Assembly (NCBI GenBank): GCA_039931435.1
Contig: JBDTRY010000028.1
Location: forward strand, 1-27,831
Source of the DNA: JBDTRY01 sp039931435
Lineage (GTDB): Bacteria; Acidobacteriota; Thermoanaerobaculia; Gp7-AA8
Length of the DNA stretch: 27,831 nt
Reading direction: 5' to 3'
Shown: positions 1 to 7,857 of the stretch, piece by piece
Position numbering within the stretch: position 1 is the stretch's first letter
How the letters are laid out: each line of letters begins with the position of its first letter
Position numbers and translations under genes: made by a program
Notes under the pieces: generated by a model
The model's input: only the letters and a program-made list of their open reading frames with translations
Told to the model about the DNA's origin: nothing
Database searches by the model: none

Positions 1-46
1 ACCCCAACCTTCGGAAACTGGCCGCGGGCTGAACGTGGAGGTTGTG

Positions 47-2143
47 ATGAAACTGAGAGGAATTGCGTTGGTAATCGCTTTCGCAGGTTCGGCGGTCGTG
101 CCGGTGATGGGGCAGGACGACAGCTCATTGCGCGAGCAGGTCGAGGTGACCGTCGTAGAGATTCCGGTGACGGTAGTCGACCGGGCGGGGGAGCCGGTTC
201 GCGGTCTGAAGGCCAGCGACTTCGAGCTGCGCGATGAAGGGGAGAAGCGCCCGATCAGCTATTTTGAAACGATCGATCTCGCTGATGCCGCTCTTTACAA
301 GCGAAAGCCGTTGCCGCCTTCAGCTCGAAGGAAATACCTGCTGCTCTTCGATCTCAGCTACACCTCCCCCACGGGCCTGGTACGCGCCAGGGAAGCTGCA
401 CTCGACTTCGTGCAGAAGAAGCTAGGAGAATACGACCTGGCCTCGGTGGCCACGTTCAGCGTGGAGAGGGGCTTTCATCTGCTCACCTCCTTTACGACCG
501 ATCGGACACTCGTGGCCTCGGCAGTGGAATCGCTGGGTGCTCCGTCGAACTTCAGGACGATTGACCCACTGCTCATCTCTGCGCAGATCTCCCCGGGCCT
601 GGCCACGCCGCAAACGGGCACCCAGCGTGGCACGGCTCCCGTCACCGATCAGGACGTTCGTGCGAACTCTGCGGAAGTGATGCGCGGCAACAGGAAGGCG
701 AATGAGAACATCGAACGGGCCCGTATCCGCCGCGAGCTGGAGAGTTTTGGCGGAGTGGCCCGCGCCCTGGATACCGTGCACGGCCAGAAGGAAATCATCC
801 TGCTCTCGGAGGGGTTCGATGCGACGCTTCTGCATGGGCGGGAAGATCTCTCGTCGCAGGAGAGCCAGGCCGACACCCAGGCCTCTACCGAAGGGGAGAT
901 CTGGAAAATCGACAATGACAGCCGCTTCGGGAACTCCGCCGCGACCTCAGATCTGACGCACATGTCGGAATACTTCCGGCGATCGGATGTAGTTCTGCAT
1001 GCCGTGGATGTAAAGGGACTGCGGGGTGAGAGTGAAGCGCGCGAAGGCAGGATATCGAACTCGAACGAGGCGCTCTTTCTTCTGGCCAACGGCACCGGAG
1101 GTGCCGTTTTCAAGAATTCCAACGACCTCAATCAGAACTTCGCTCGAATCCTGAAACGGGACGAGCTGATTTACATTGTCGGATTCCAGGAACCTCCTGC
1201 AACGGTGCCGGGCCGGTTTCATAACCTGAAGATCACTCTGCCAGGTAAGTCCGGCCTGCGCGTCACGCACCGCACCGGATATTACGAAACGGGCGGCAGG
1301 GCCAACCCCATTGAACAGGTTCTCTCCGCGACTGAGATTCTCTACAACGATCTTCCGCGAAATGAGGTGGACTTCGCGTCCACCGCAGTTCCTTTTCCTT
1401 CGTCGGACGGAGCCTCGGTGCCAGTGGTCATGGAGATTCCGGGAAGTTCCATTCTCCCGCGCGCCTCCGGGGACAATCTGAACGGTGAATTGTTCATCTA
1501 TGCCTTCGATCGGAACGACGTGGTGAAGGATTTCATTTATCAGCGAATCGGCCTGGATCTGAACAAAACGCGGCAGGCGCTGTCAGAGAGCGGGTTGAAG
1601 TACTACGGGACCTTGCATCTTCAGCCGGGAGCCTACACGTTGAAGACTTTGATACGTTTCGCGGAGACGGGGAGGGATGGCTTCCAGCGTTCGGAACTGA
1701 TCGTGCCGGATTTCTCGGCGCCCACGGTGCTCCCGCCGATGGTGATGGGCGCGCCGGAAAAGTGGATCATGGTCCGAGGTTCGGCAAAACCCGGCGCGCC
1801 AGCCGAGGCGTATCCGTTCGTCATCGGCACGGAGAGTTTCGTTCCTGATCCCGATGCTCACTATCGCGGCGGCGAGCCTCTGCGCCTGGCGCTGTTCACC
1901 TATCATCTGGTGCCGGAGAACCTGGCCATCAGCGGCGTTGTGGCTGGTCACGAGGGGTCCGGGCGTCTGTCGCTGGTCGGCCGGACAGCGGTCGAGGAGG
2001 GTCGGACGAAGTTTCTGCTGTCCTTCGATCCTGGGGAACTGGGACCCGGTCGGTACGTGCTGCAGCTGGCTGTGAAAGAGAAGGCAGGCCAGGACGGGAG
2101 CGTCTCGGTACCGTTCACTGTGGATGCGCCAGCGGCACCTTGA
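47..2143 (+). CDS. Secreted VWFA-related domain protein
   Basis: A 698-residue protein. I start it at the ATG at 47 rather than the upstream GTG at 35, because GGAGG at 37-41 is well spaced for 47 and translation then opens with a clean signal peptide (MKLRG, then a hydrophobic stretch ending near VMGQ). Residues about 30-90 carry the beta-rich VEIPVTVVDRAGEPV/DFELRDEG region typical of the VWFA-related family. The von Willebrand A fold starts near residue 95, with a MIDAS-like DLSYTS at 102-107 (metal-binding DxSxT/S). The C-terminal 300 residues are beta-rich with no recognised motif. Such proteins are abundant in Acidobacteriota and are probably exported adhesion or scaffold factors; substrate and partner are unknown. 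It is monocistronic here and convergent with the XRE gene. Confidence 0.85.
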   Translation: MKLRGIALVIAFAGSAVVPVMGQDDSSLREQVEVTVVEIPVTVVDRAGEPVRGLKASDFELRDEGEKRPISYFETIDLADAALYKRKPLPPSARRKYLLLFDLSYTSPTGLVRAREAALDFVQKKLGEYDLASVATFSVERGFHLLTSFTTDRTLVASAVESLGAPSNFRTIDPLLISAQISPGLATPQTGTQRGTAPVTDQDVRANSAEVMRGNRKANENIERARIRRELESFGGVARALDTVHGQKEIILLSEGFDATLLHGREDLSSQESQADTQASTEGEIWKIDNDSRFGNSAATSDLTHMSEYFRRSDVVLHAVDVKGLRGESEAREGRISNSNEALFLLANGTGGAVFKNSNDLNQNFARILKRDELIYIVGFQEPPATVPGRFHNLKITLPGKSGLRVTHRTGYYETGGRANPIEQVLSATEILYNDLPRNEVDFASTAVPFPSSDGASVPVVMEIPGSSILPRASGDNLNGELFIYAFDRNDVVKDFIYQRIGLDLNKTRQALSESGLKYYGTLHLQPGAYTLKTLIRFAETGRDGFQRSELIVPDFSAPTVLPPMVMGAPEKWIMVRGSAKPGAPAEAYPFVIGTESFVPDPDAHYRGGEPLRLALFTYHLVPENLAISGVVAGHEGSGRLSLVGRTAVEEGRTKFLLSFDPGELGPGRYVLQLAVKEKAGQDGSVSVPFTVDAPAAP

Positions 2144-2160
2144 TGGCGGGCAGAAAAATG

Positions 2161-2204
2161 TTCGTCGTCCGGCGCAACCGTCTCGGGAAGCACCGGACGA
2201 CGAA
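2161..2204. terminator. Long stem-loop between convergent genes (bidirectional terminator candidate)
   Basis: A perfect 12-bp inverted repeat: TTCGTCGTCCGG at 2161-2172 and CCGGACGACGAA at 2193-2204, with a 20-nt loop. It sits between the stop codons of the VWA gene (2143) and the XRE gene (2213, minus). There is no T-run on either side, so Rho-independent action is uncertain; it may instead block readthrough or protect 3' ends. Confidence 0.5.
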
Positions 2205-2212
2205 TGATGATG

Positions 2213-2638
2213 TCAGTTTCTCGAGGTGAGCATCTGCCACTCGGGATTCGAGTCTGAGCGGAACGGCTGAGGACGGTCATCGAGGTGATGGACATCCGCA
2301 GCTGTGTCGACCATGAGACGGAACTTGTCCATGAGCGACCTCTGAATCTGGAGCGAGAGCGACTTCATTTCGGCGGCGAGCGATGCCACGGCAGAATCCG
2401 TTTCCGCTTCCCACGGCGCCACTCTCTGTTCGACCGTTCCACCAAAGAACTCTCGCTCGGTCATTCCGTAGACCGACAGTAGTCGACGGAGCTGCGATAC
2501 CTTCAGCGATTCCACCCGCTCACCGGTCTCGAAGGAGCTGATCGTTTTTTCACCAACACCGGAGCGCACAGCCACATCCTTCTGACTCAATCCGCGGAGC
2601 CTGCGAAGCTCGCGCAATCTCAATACGATGTCCATCAC
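2213..2638 (-). CDS. XRE-family HTH transcriptional regulator
   Basis: A 141-residue protein starting GTG-ATG (M-M-D-I). GAGG lies 5-8 nt upstream, so either codon can serve as start. Residues 5-62 form a Cro/C1-type helix-turn-helix: LRELRRLRGLSQKDVA, GVGEKTISSFETG, then LRRLLSVYGMTEREFF. The C-terminal about 75 residues are mostly helical with no recognised ligand domain. The gene begins only 10 nt after the lexA stop, so it is probably co-transcribed with lexA and SOS-responsive. The target is unknown; resemblance to phage-type repressors is general and does not by itself indicate a prophage. Confidence 0.85.
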   Translation of the reverse strand: MMDIVLRLRELRRLRGLSQKDVAVRSGVGEKTISSFETGERVESLKVSQLRRLLSVYGMTEREFFGGTVEQRVAPWEAETDSAVASLAAEMKSLSLQIQRSLMDKFRLMVDTAADVHHLDDRPQPFRSDSNPEWQMLTSRN

Positions 2639-2648
2639 GTCCTCACTT

Positions 2649-3257
2649 TCAGAACCGCCGCATCAGTCCAACGACAATTCCCTGCACGGCGACGTGTCCC
2701 TGCTCTACGTAGATCGGTCGCATTGCGGCATTCGCCGGTTGCAGCCGCACTCGACCTTTCTCCGCGTAGAAGCGCTTGAGGGTCACCTCGCCTTCCACCA
2801 TGGCGACCACCATCTCGCCGTTCTCGGCCCGCTCCCGGCGGGCGATGATGACGAAGTCTCCGTCGTGGATACCGTCCTCGATCATCGAGTCTCCACGGAC
2901 CTTCAGGACGTAGTTCTCGCCACGGCCGGTCAGTTCCGTCGGAACGGTGATCGCCTCCTGGGTCGCCACCACATCGAGCGGTTGACCCGCGGCGATGTAG
3001 CCGAAGAACGGCACGTTCACGGCTGAAGGTTCCGGCGGAGGCGCTTCCTCCACGAGCTCGACTCCTCGTTTCTGGTTCCAGTCCCGGCGGATCAGCCCCT
3101 TGCTCTGCAGAAGCGAAAGGTGCTTGTAGACTGTCCCGAACGACGAAAAGCCGAAGTGCTCGCAGATTTCCTTGTGAGTGGGGGCGATTCCCCGCTCGTC
3201 CTGGAACTCACGAATGAACTCCAGAATCTGCCTCTGCCGCTCCGTCAGATACTTCAT
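2649..3257 (-). CDS. lexA: LexA repressor, SOS regulator and self-cleaving protease
   Basis: A 202-residue protein, the usual LexA length. The reading frame stays open upstream, but MKYLTERQRQILEFI is the canonical LexA N-terminus, so I start at 3257. The winged HTH spans about residues 1-65 (ERGIAPTHKEICEHFGFSS). The S24 peptidase domain follows, with the Ala90-Gly91 cleavage bond (YIAAGQP), nucleophile Ser124 (GDSM) and general base Lys161 (VTLKRF), all present. LexA represses DNA-repair genes and cleaves itself when RecA is active on single-stranded DNA. A promoter lies immediately upstream and an XRE regulator follows 10 nt downstream. ruvB, a common SOS gene, is elsewhere in the window. 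Confidence 0.97.
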   Translation of the reverse strand: MKYLTERQRQILEFIREFQDERGIAPTHKEICEHFGFSSFGTVYKHLSLLQSKGLIRRDWNQKRGVELVEEAPPPEPSAVNVPFFGYIAAGQPLDVVATQEAITVPTELTGRGENYVLKVRGDSMIEDGIHDGDFVIIARRERAENGEMVVAMVEGEVTLKRFYAEKGRVRLQPANAAMRPIYVEQGHVAVQGIVVGLMRRF

Positions 3258-3279
3258 CGGTGGCTGTATCACGCAGAGC

Positions 3280-3308
3280 AATGTAGGCGGTAATGAGGCG
3301 CAAGTCAA
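3280..3308 (-). promoter_or_regulatory. lexA sigma70-type promoter
   Basis: On the minus strand TTGACT (3308-3303) and TACATT (3285-3280) are separated by exactly 17 bp. The predicted start near 3273 gives a short leader of about 15 nt before the lexA ATG, without a clear Shine-Dalgarno sequence. Confidence 0.6.
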
Positions 3309-3316
3309 GCAAAAAA

Positions 3317-3333
3317 GCGTAAACAAGGCGTAA
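3317..3333. promoter_or_regulatory. Direct repeat GCGTAA N5 GCGTAA upstream of lexA (possible operator)
   Basis: GCGTAA at 3317-3322 is repeated at 3328-3333, one helical turn (11 bp) apart, just upstream of the lexA -35 element. LexA genes are normally autoregulated, so this is the best local operator candidate. The motif matches no LexA box that I know, so the call is tentative. Confidence 0.25.
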
Positions 3334-3494
3334 GTTGCTCGAGCGGAACGTGATTTCTCAGCTCTGCTCACACAGGCGCCGCTCCAGCGCCGAAAAGGAG
3401 CCTGCAGGTTTAAGGTCGATTCGAAGGGGACGCGACGAGCTGGACGCTCAGGGAAAAGCACAGCTGTCCCTGGAAGGTCCCTCTCAGGCGGAAT

Positions 3495-4358
3495 TCAGTG
3501 ATCGAGGACGATGGGAGCGCTGGCGATCGAAGGTGACCACGTCACCACGCAATTCCGACCTTTGCTCTTGGCAGCCTCCAGCGCCTGATCCGCGCGCTGA
3601 AGCAGTGACGAGGTGCTGAAGAGCGCTTCTTCGGGGACAGACTCCAGCCCCGAGACGCCGATGGAAGCGGTGATGTAGACGGGGGTTGTCCCCGAAAACA
3701 CAGGCCTGGATTCGATCCCGCGGCGGATTCGTTCGGCGACGGTGCGCGTTCGGTTCAGCGGTGTATGGGGAAGGAGAAGGCAGAACTCCTCTCCGGCAAA
3801 GCGGGCCGGCACATCATAGACACGGCAACTGTTCTTCAAAATGGAACCGACATGCTTGAGGACCTGGTCGCCAACTGCCGCACCGAAATGTTCGTTGATC
3901 CTCTTGAGGTGGTCGAGGTCAATGAGCATGATGGACATCGGGGATCCGAACCGCCAGGAGCGATTCATTTCCTCTTCCAGCTTGTCCATGGCGTACGAAC
4001 GGCTGAAGAGGCCGGTCAGAAGATCGCGTGAACTGCATTGTGCCAGGCCCTGATTGCTGACCATGAGGTCGGCGTTCTGATGTTCGAGAAGTCCGAACCG
4101 TTCCTCCAGATTCTGCAGAGCGGTTCGCGTTTGCGCCTGCACTTCCAGAAGTCTGCAGACCTCTCTGAGGATCTCCTGTTCCTCAGGGCCAAGGGTCTCT
4201 CCGTTAGCGGTGGCCACGGAGAACTGTCCCTGCCGGCGGCCGGCATCGGTCCGCGTCTCCCCGGAATCGGGACCGGGAGTGTTCAACTGCAAGGGCTTTG
4301 AAAAAAGGCGGGAGAATTGCTGAAGAATTCGATCGACTTCGGGGTCCGGGGCGCTCAT
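3495..4358 (-). CDS. GGDEF-domain diguanylate cyclase
   Basis: A 287-residue soluble protein. Residues 1-55 are low-complexity, about 57-105 form a predicted coiled coil (EEQEILREVCRLLEVQ to LEERFGLLEHQ), and about 108-275 form the GGDEF domain, opening with the standard RDLLTGLFSRSY. The active-site signature is AGEEF (188-192), a common functional variant. RVYD (179-182) is an intact RxxD product-inhibition site. It should make cyclic di-GMP from two GTP. There is no sensory or membrane domain, so control probably acts through the N-terminal helix. AAGAAGG precedes the ATG at good spacing. A 6-bp stem (CAGGGA/TCCCTG, 3449-3472) lies just past its stop. The pilus genes and a PilZ-like protein in this window are plausible downstream links. 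Confidence 0.92.
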   Translation of the reverse strand: MSAPDPEVDRILQQFSRLFSKPLQLNTPGPDSGETRTDAGRRQGQFSVATANGETLGPEEQEILREVCRLLEVQAQTRTALQNLEERFGLLEHQNADLMVSNQGLAQCSSRDLLTGLFSRSYAMDKLEEEMNRSWRFGSPMSIMLIDLDHLKRINEHFGAAVGDQVLKHVGSILKNSCRVYDVPARFAGEEFCLLLPHTPLNRTRTVAERIRRGIESRPVFSGTTPVYITASIGVSGLESVPEEALFSTSSLLQRADQALEAAKSKGRNCVVTWSPSIASAPIVLDH

Positions 4359-4390
4359 GGCAACCTTCTTTCTGCGTGGAAGGGGGAAGA

Positions 4391-4399
4391 AGTATATCA
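4391..4399 (-). promoter_or_regulatory. Extended -10 promoter of the diguanylate cyclase gene
   Basis: On the minus strand TGATATACT is a full TGn-TATACT extended -10. No -35 is visible 17 bp upstream. The predicted start near 4384 gives a 26-nt leader containing the AAGAAGG ribosome site. Confidence 0.45.
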
Positions 4400-4502
4400 G
4401 AAGCAGCGGACGGAGGGCGGAGAGGCCCTGGATGGCCAGGGATGAGCTCTTGCCTCACTGATCGGGAACGGACTACCCTCGTCATGGCGTACCTCAGCGG
4501 AC

Positions 4503-4979
4503 ATGACCACTTCCCGATTCATTCTCTTTCGCATCTCCGCGGAGTCCTTTCTCGCGGACGTGATGACGGTTCGTCAGATCGTTCCCTGGACCAGTCCGAG
4601 GCCGGTACCGAATGCGCCGCCGTTACTGGAAGGAGTCGTGCTGGTTTCGGGAGAGGCGGTTCCGGTAATCGACATCGGTTCGCAGTTCTCCTCCGGAGCG
4701 GGCGGAGAGGTGGAGAGCCATCCACTGCTGATGTTGCTGGAGTCGGAAAGTGGCGCGATCGGATTGAAGGTGGACGAGGTCAGGCAGATCCTGCCGATCG
4801 AAATGGACGAGATTGTCGCTGCGCCGCTGTTCGTTCAAGGGCTGGCCGGGGACCTGCTTGCTGGCATCGTCCGCCGTGATGAGGCCCAGTACCTCATTCT
4901 GGATCTCGAGCACATTCTTTCGCCGGAAACCCGCGGCGAGATACGCCGCCTCTGTGATGCCACCGAAGCGACGGTGTGA
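4503..4979 (+). CDS. CheW-like chemotaxis coupling protein
   Basis: A 158-residue single-domain CheW protein. It shows the opening FILFRISAESFLADVMTVRQI, the GVVLVSGEAVPVIDIG segment of the first barrel, and GLKVDEVRQILPI plus LVxGL-like and ILDLEHIL segments of the second, in the usual order. CheW bridges receptors and the CheA kinase. No cheA, receptor or cheY is nearby, so it may serve a distant chemosensory array or a pilus-linked signalling system. It diverges from the diguanylate cyclase gene. The Shine-Dalgarno sequence is weak. Confidence 0.85.
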   Translation: MTTSRFILFRISAESFLADVMTVRQIVPWTSPRPVPNAPPLLEGVVLVSGEAVPVIDIGSQFSSGAGGEVESHPLLMLLESESGAIGLKVDEVRQILPIEMDEIVAAPLFVQGLAGDLLAGIVRRDEAQYLILDLEHILSPETRGEIRRLCDATEATV

Positions 4980-5016
4980 TCACCCCCGCGCCTGGAGCGC
5001 ATCCTGAGATCCGGCC

Positions 5017-5205
5017 ATGAGCAATCAGCCACCGCAACCACCAGCTCTCCGCGAAGGAGAGGACTACTACTTCGAAGGTCCCTACCTGGTGTTCACGGAG
5101 GTGTACCTGCGCAGGCGAGGCACCTGCTGCCGATCGGGTTGCCGACATTGCCCCTACGGCTTCAGACCGGAGGCGAACGGGCCTGCTCCCGACGACAACC
5201 CCTGA
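5017..5205 (+). CDS. DUF5522 small cysteine-motif protein
   Basis: A 62-residue protein. The core EGPYLVFTEVYLRRRG followed by CC-x3-C-x2-CPYG (Cys37, Cys38, Cys42, Cys45) is the DUF5522 signature. The four cysteines look like a metal or iron-sulfur ligand set, which is an inference. Function is unknown. It lies 37 nt after cheW and 65 nt before the rfaE1 start, with only a weak ribosome site. An overlapping upstream extension of the rfaE1 frame crosses it, but its conserved motif makes it a real gene. Confidence 0.82.
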   Translation: MSNQPPQPPALREGEDYYFEGPYLVFTEVYLRRRGTCCRSGCRHCPYGFRPEANGPAPDDNP

Positions 5206-5255
5206 AACTCGCAACCTGCGCTTACGCGTATGAAGCCGGGGAAGCCCTGGTGGAT

Positions 5256-5263
5256 GGTATCCT
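5256..5263 (+). promoter_or_regulatory. Extended -10 promoter of rfaE1, predicting a leaderless mRNA
   Basis: The TGG-TATCCT sequence starts at 5255; its hexamer ends at 5263. Counting -7 from that end places +1 at 5270-5271, which is the GTG start of rfaE1. No -35 is visible. Confidence 0.35.
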
Positions 5264-5270
5264 TTCGCCC

Positions 5271-6290
5271 GTGTTCAGCCGTGCACGTCTGCTTGAACTG
5301 ACCAGCGCTCTGAACGAGAAGATGGTGCTCGTTTACGGCGACATCGTCGCGGACCGTTTCATTTACGGTACTCCCAAGCGGATCTCCCGGGAAGCTCCGG
5401 TGCTCATTCTCCGCCAGTATCAGGACGACGTGCTTCTTGGTGGCGGAGGAAACGCTATCAATAATCTGCGCTCACTGGGAGGCCTTCCCGTGCCGGTCTC
5501 CGTCGTTGGGAACGACCTCGAAGGCTCGCTGCTCATGGAAAGACTCGCGTCACAGGGAATCGACTCCGGAGGCATCCTCCGACTTGACCGTTACCGCACA
5601 CCGACCAAGGTCCGGGTCCTGGGGGGGATGCCGCACGCTGCCCGGCAGCAGATCGTCCGCTATGACATCGAGGACGAGCTGCAACTGACAGACGAGGAAG
5701 TGGAGCAATTTGCGGTGCTTCTGCGCGAGCAGATCCGCGTCTGCGACGGCGCCCTGATCTCAGACTATGGATACGGAGTGGTCAGCCCGTTTCTGGTGTC
5801 GAATCTCACCGGTCTGGCCGGAGGCAAACCGGTCACTCTGGACTCGCGGTATTCGCTTCTGAAATTCTCCGACGTAACGGCTGCCACTCCGAATGAAGAC
5901 GAGGCCTCGGCCGCGACCGGCATCCCGCTCTACAACGAGGACCAGGAGGAGAACCTGCGGTTCGTCGGCGAGTCGCTGCGCCAGGGCCTGGACGCTGAGG
6001 CCGTTCTCATTACGCGGGGTAGTAAAGGAATGGCGTTGTTCGAGCGGGAAGAACGCCAGCCGTTGATGATTCCCATCTACGGATCAGACCAGATCGCCGA
6101 TGTCACCGGTGCCGGAGACACGGTCATCGCCGCGTTCACACTGGCCCTTGCGGCCGGCGGTTCTTTCGCGGAATCGGCCCGGCTGGCGAACTACGCCGGT
6201 GGCATCGTGGTCATGAAGTCGGGCACGGCCACCGTTTCCAACGATGAGCTTCGTTCTGCCATCGAGCATGACGGCACGCTCAATGACTGA
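5271..6290 (+). CDS. rfaE1: D-glycero-beta-D-manno-heptose-7-phosphate kinase (RfaE1/HldE N-terminal type)
   Basis: A 339-residue PfkB/ribokinase-fold sugar kinase. It phosphorylates heptose 7-phosphate at C1 for ADP-heptose and LPS inner-core synthesis. Visible motifs: VLVYGDIVADRFIYG near residue 18, GGGGNAINNLRSLGG (PfkB signature 1) near 60, and VTGAGDTV with catalytic Asp283 in signature 2. The frame extends back to 5139, overlapping the DUF5522 gene; I choose GTG 5271 because the protein then has the family length and N-terminus and an extended -10 lies at the right distance for a leaderless message. GTG 5250 is the alternative. It is a separate gene from rfaE2, unlike the fused E. coli HldE, and lies 71 nt upstream of it. 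Confidence 0.9.
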   Translation: MFSRARLLELTSALNEKMVLVYGDIVADRFIYGTPKRISREAPVLILRQYQDDVLLGGGGNAINNLRSLGGLPVPVSVVGNDLEGSLLMERLASQGIDSGGILRLDRYRTPTKVRVLGGMPHAARQQIVRYDIEDELQLTDEEVEQFAVLLREQIRVCDGALISDYGYGVVSPFLVSNLTGLAGGKPVTLDSRYSLLKFSDVTAATPNEDEASAATGIPLYNEDQEENLRFVGESLRQGLDAEAVLITRGSKGMALFEREERQPLMIPIYGSDQIADVTGAGDTVIAAFTLALAAGGSFAESARLANYAGGIVVMKSGTATVSNDELRSAIEHDGTLND

Positions 6291-6300
6291 GATCGCCGAA

Positions 6301-6352
6301 GGTCTGCGCTCGTCAGACCCGGCTGGGACAGCAGACTGCGCAACGAGCAGTC
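6301..6352 (+). other. Tandem hairpins with complementary loops between rfaE1 and rfaE2
   Basis: Two perfect 6-bp stems, each with a 7-nt loop, fill the gap: GGTCTG/CAGACC (6301-6306, 6314-6319) and GACTGC/GCAGTC (6334-6339, 6347-6352). GCTCGT in loop 1 (6308-6313) is the exact complement of ACGAGC at 6343-6348. GTCTGC at 6302-6307 can also pair with GCAGAC at 6331-6336. The RNA could therefore form a kissing or alternative structure just ahead of the rfaE2 start. Confidence 0.45.
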
Positions 6353-6361
6353 ACCAGCGGG

Positions 6362-6874
6362 ATGCCCTCGCTCCGCCCGGAGTACGCCATGCGAAGCTCT
6401 GAGCAGGCGCCGGTCCTCACAGAAGGCGATCTGGTCGAAGCGCTTGCCCGCGAGCAAGCGCTGGGAAGGACGATCGCCTTCGCCAACGGAGTCTTCGATC
6501 TTCTCCATGTCGGGCACATTCGCTACCTCCGCGGCGCGGCAGATGAGGCGGATGTCCTGGTGGTTGCGGTCAACAGTGACAGCTCGGTTCAGGAGCTGAA
6601 GGGTGCGGGGCGGCCCCTGGCTCCAGCTTTGGAGCGTGCCGAACTGATTGCCTCCCTGCGGTTTGTCGACTACGTAACGGTTTTCCAGGAGCGGTCCGTG
6701 TCCAGACTCATCAGCGTTCTGCGCCCCGAGGTCCACTGCAAGGGGACGGACTACACGGCCGATTCCGTGCCGGAGGCGGCTGTGGTGCGCTCGTATGGTG
6801 GCCGTGTGGCCATCGTCGGCGATCCGAAAGATCACTCCACGACGGAGATCATGACGAGGCTGAACGAGAAGTGA
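6362..6874 (+). CDS. rfaE2: D-glycero-beta-D-manno-heptose 1-phosphate adenylyltransferase (RfaE2)
   Basis: A 170-residue nucleotidyltransferase of the cytidylyltransferase-like fold. It makes ADP-heptose from heptose 1-phosphate and ATP. The FANGVFDLLHVGHIRYL segment contains the catalytic HxGH (His49-His52). Downstream VNSDSSVQELKG, RPLAPALERAELIASLRFVD and the KGTDYTADSVPEA segment are standard for this family. ATG 6389 is an alternative start giving 161 residues and a shorter tail before the domain. Its stop overlaps the next start by 4 nt (GTGA), so it is translationally coupled to the glycosyltransferase. Confidence 0.93.
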   Translation: MPSLRPEYAMRSSEQAPVLTEGDLVEALAREQALGRTIAFANGVFDLLHVGHIRYLRGAADEADVLVVAVNSDSSVQELKGAGRPLAPALERAELIASLRFVDYVTVFQERSVSRLISVLRPEVHCKGTDYTADSVPEAAVVRSYGGRVAIVGDPKDHSTTEIMTRLNEK

Positions 6875-7857
6875 GCTCTGCTCCCGCGTCGATTCTGGTC
6901 CTCCGTCTCTCGGCGTTCGGTGACATCCTGCACACCCTTCCGGCAGTTGCTTCGTTGCGCGCTTCGTTTCCACCATCGACGAGGCTGGGGTGGGTTGTGG
7001 AGCGGCCGTTCCGCGATCTGGTCGAACTGGTCGCGCCGGTGGACAACCTCTTCGTTGCCTCGACGAAACGCTGGAGAAAAGCGGGAGGCCGCGGCGCAGC
7101 GTGGAGTGAGATTTCCCAGTTGCGTCGACAGCTGCGAAGGTTCAGCCGTGGAGAAGTGGCCATCGATTTTCAGGGTCTGGTCAAGTCGTCCATCCTCGCT
7201 TCGGCTTCCGGCGCCGCGGACCGCTTCGGATTCGACGCCCGGTCCGTGCGCGAAAAACTCTCGCTGCTTTTTACCAATCGAAGAGTGGCCGTGGACCGCG
7301 CGGCCCACGTCGTGGACTGGAATCTTCAGCTGGCCGCCGCTGCCGGCGGCTCCGCTCCACCTCCGGCACTCGATTTCTCGCGCTTTGAAATCGATCCCGG
7401 CGGCCAGCTTGCACCCGTTCTGGAAGCGCCGGTGATCGTCATCAACCCGGGAGCCGGTCACCCTTCCAAGCGCTGGCCGCCGGCCCGATTCGCCGAGGTT
7501 GCCAGAGCCTCCCGCACCTTCGGTCTGGAACCGCTGGTGATCTGGGGGCCGGGCGAGGAAGAGCTTGCCGGTGAGATCGTCCGCGAATCGGGGGCGATCC
7601 TGGCACCGGAGACTTCGCTTCGGCAGTTGGCGTTCATATTGAAACGTGCCCGGCTAGTGGTTGCTGCCGACACCGGACCTCTGCACCTCGCCGCCGCTCT
7701 CGGGACGCCCGTGATCGGACTCTTCGGACCGACGGATCCGCGCCGAAATGGTCCGTACGGACAGCTCGATCATTGTGTCCAGTCGTTCACCGCCGGCCGC
7801 TCCATGGAAGAGATCACGGCATCCTCTGTTCTGAACATGGTCCGGGAGATCATTTGA
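6871..7857 (+). CDS. Glycosyltransferase family 9 (LPS heptosyltransferase, WaaC-like)
   Basis: A 328-residue GT-B enzyme that should transfer heptose from ADP-heptose to the LPS inner core at the cytoplasmic membrane. The N-terminus ILVLRLSAFGDILHTLPAV is the acceptor-side signature of family 9. The C-terminal ADP-heptose-binding part has INPGAGHPSKRWP and DTGPLHLAAALGTPVIGLFGPTDP, closest in style to heptosyltransferase I. The GTG start overlaps the rfaE2 stop by 4 nt, and the stop overlaps the next gene by 4 nt. Position directly after both ADP-heptose genes supports the heptosyltransferase role; exact acceptor specificity cannot be read from sequence. Confidence 0.88.
   Translation: MSSAPASILVLRLSAFGDILHTLPAVASLRASFPPSTRLGWVVERPFRDLVELVAPVDNLFVASTKRWRKAGGRGAAWSEISQLRRQLRRFSRGEVAIDFQGLVKSSILASASGAADRFGFDARSVREKLSLLFTNRRVAVDRAAHVVDWNLQLAAAAGGSAPPPALDFSRFEIDPGGQLAPVLEAPVIVINPGAGHPSKRWPPARFAEVARASRTFGLEPLVIWGPGEEELAGEIVRESGAILAPETSLRQLAFILKRARLVVAADTGPLHLAAALGTPVIGLFGPTDPRRNGPYGQLDHCVQSFTAGRSMEEITASSVLNMVREII

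Noticed and set aside
2174..2190. 13-mer AACCGTCTCGGGA shared with the nrdJ leader near 23301
   Set aside because: Several 13-base matches are expected by chance between all positions in a window this size, and the contexts differ.
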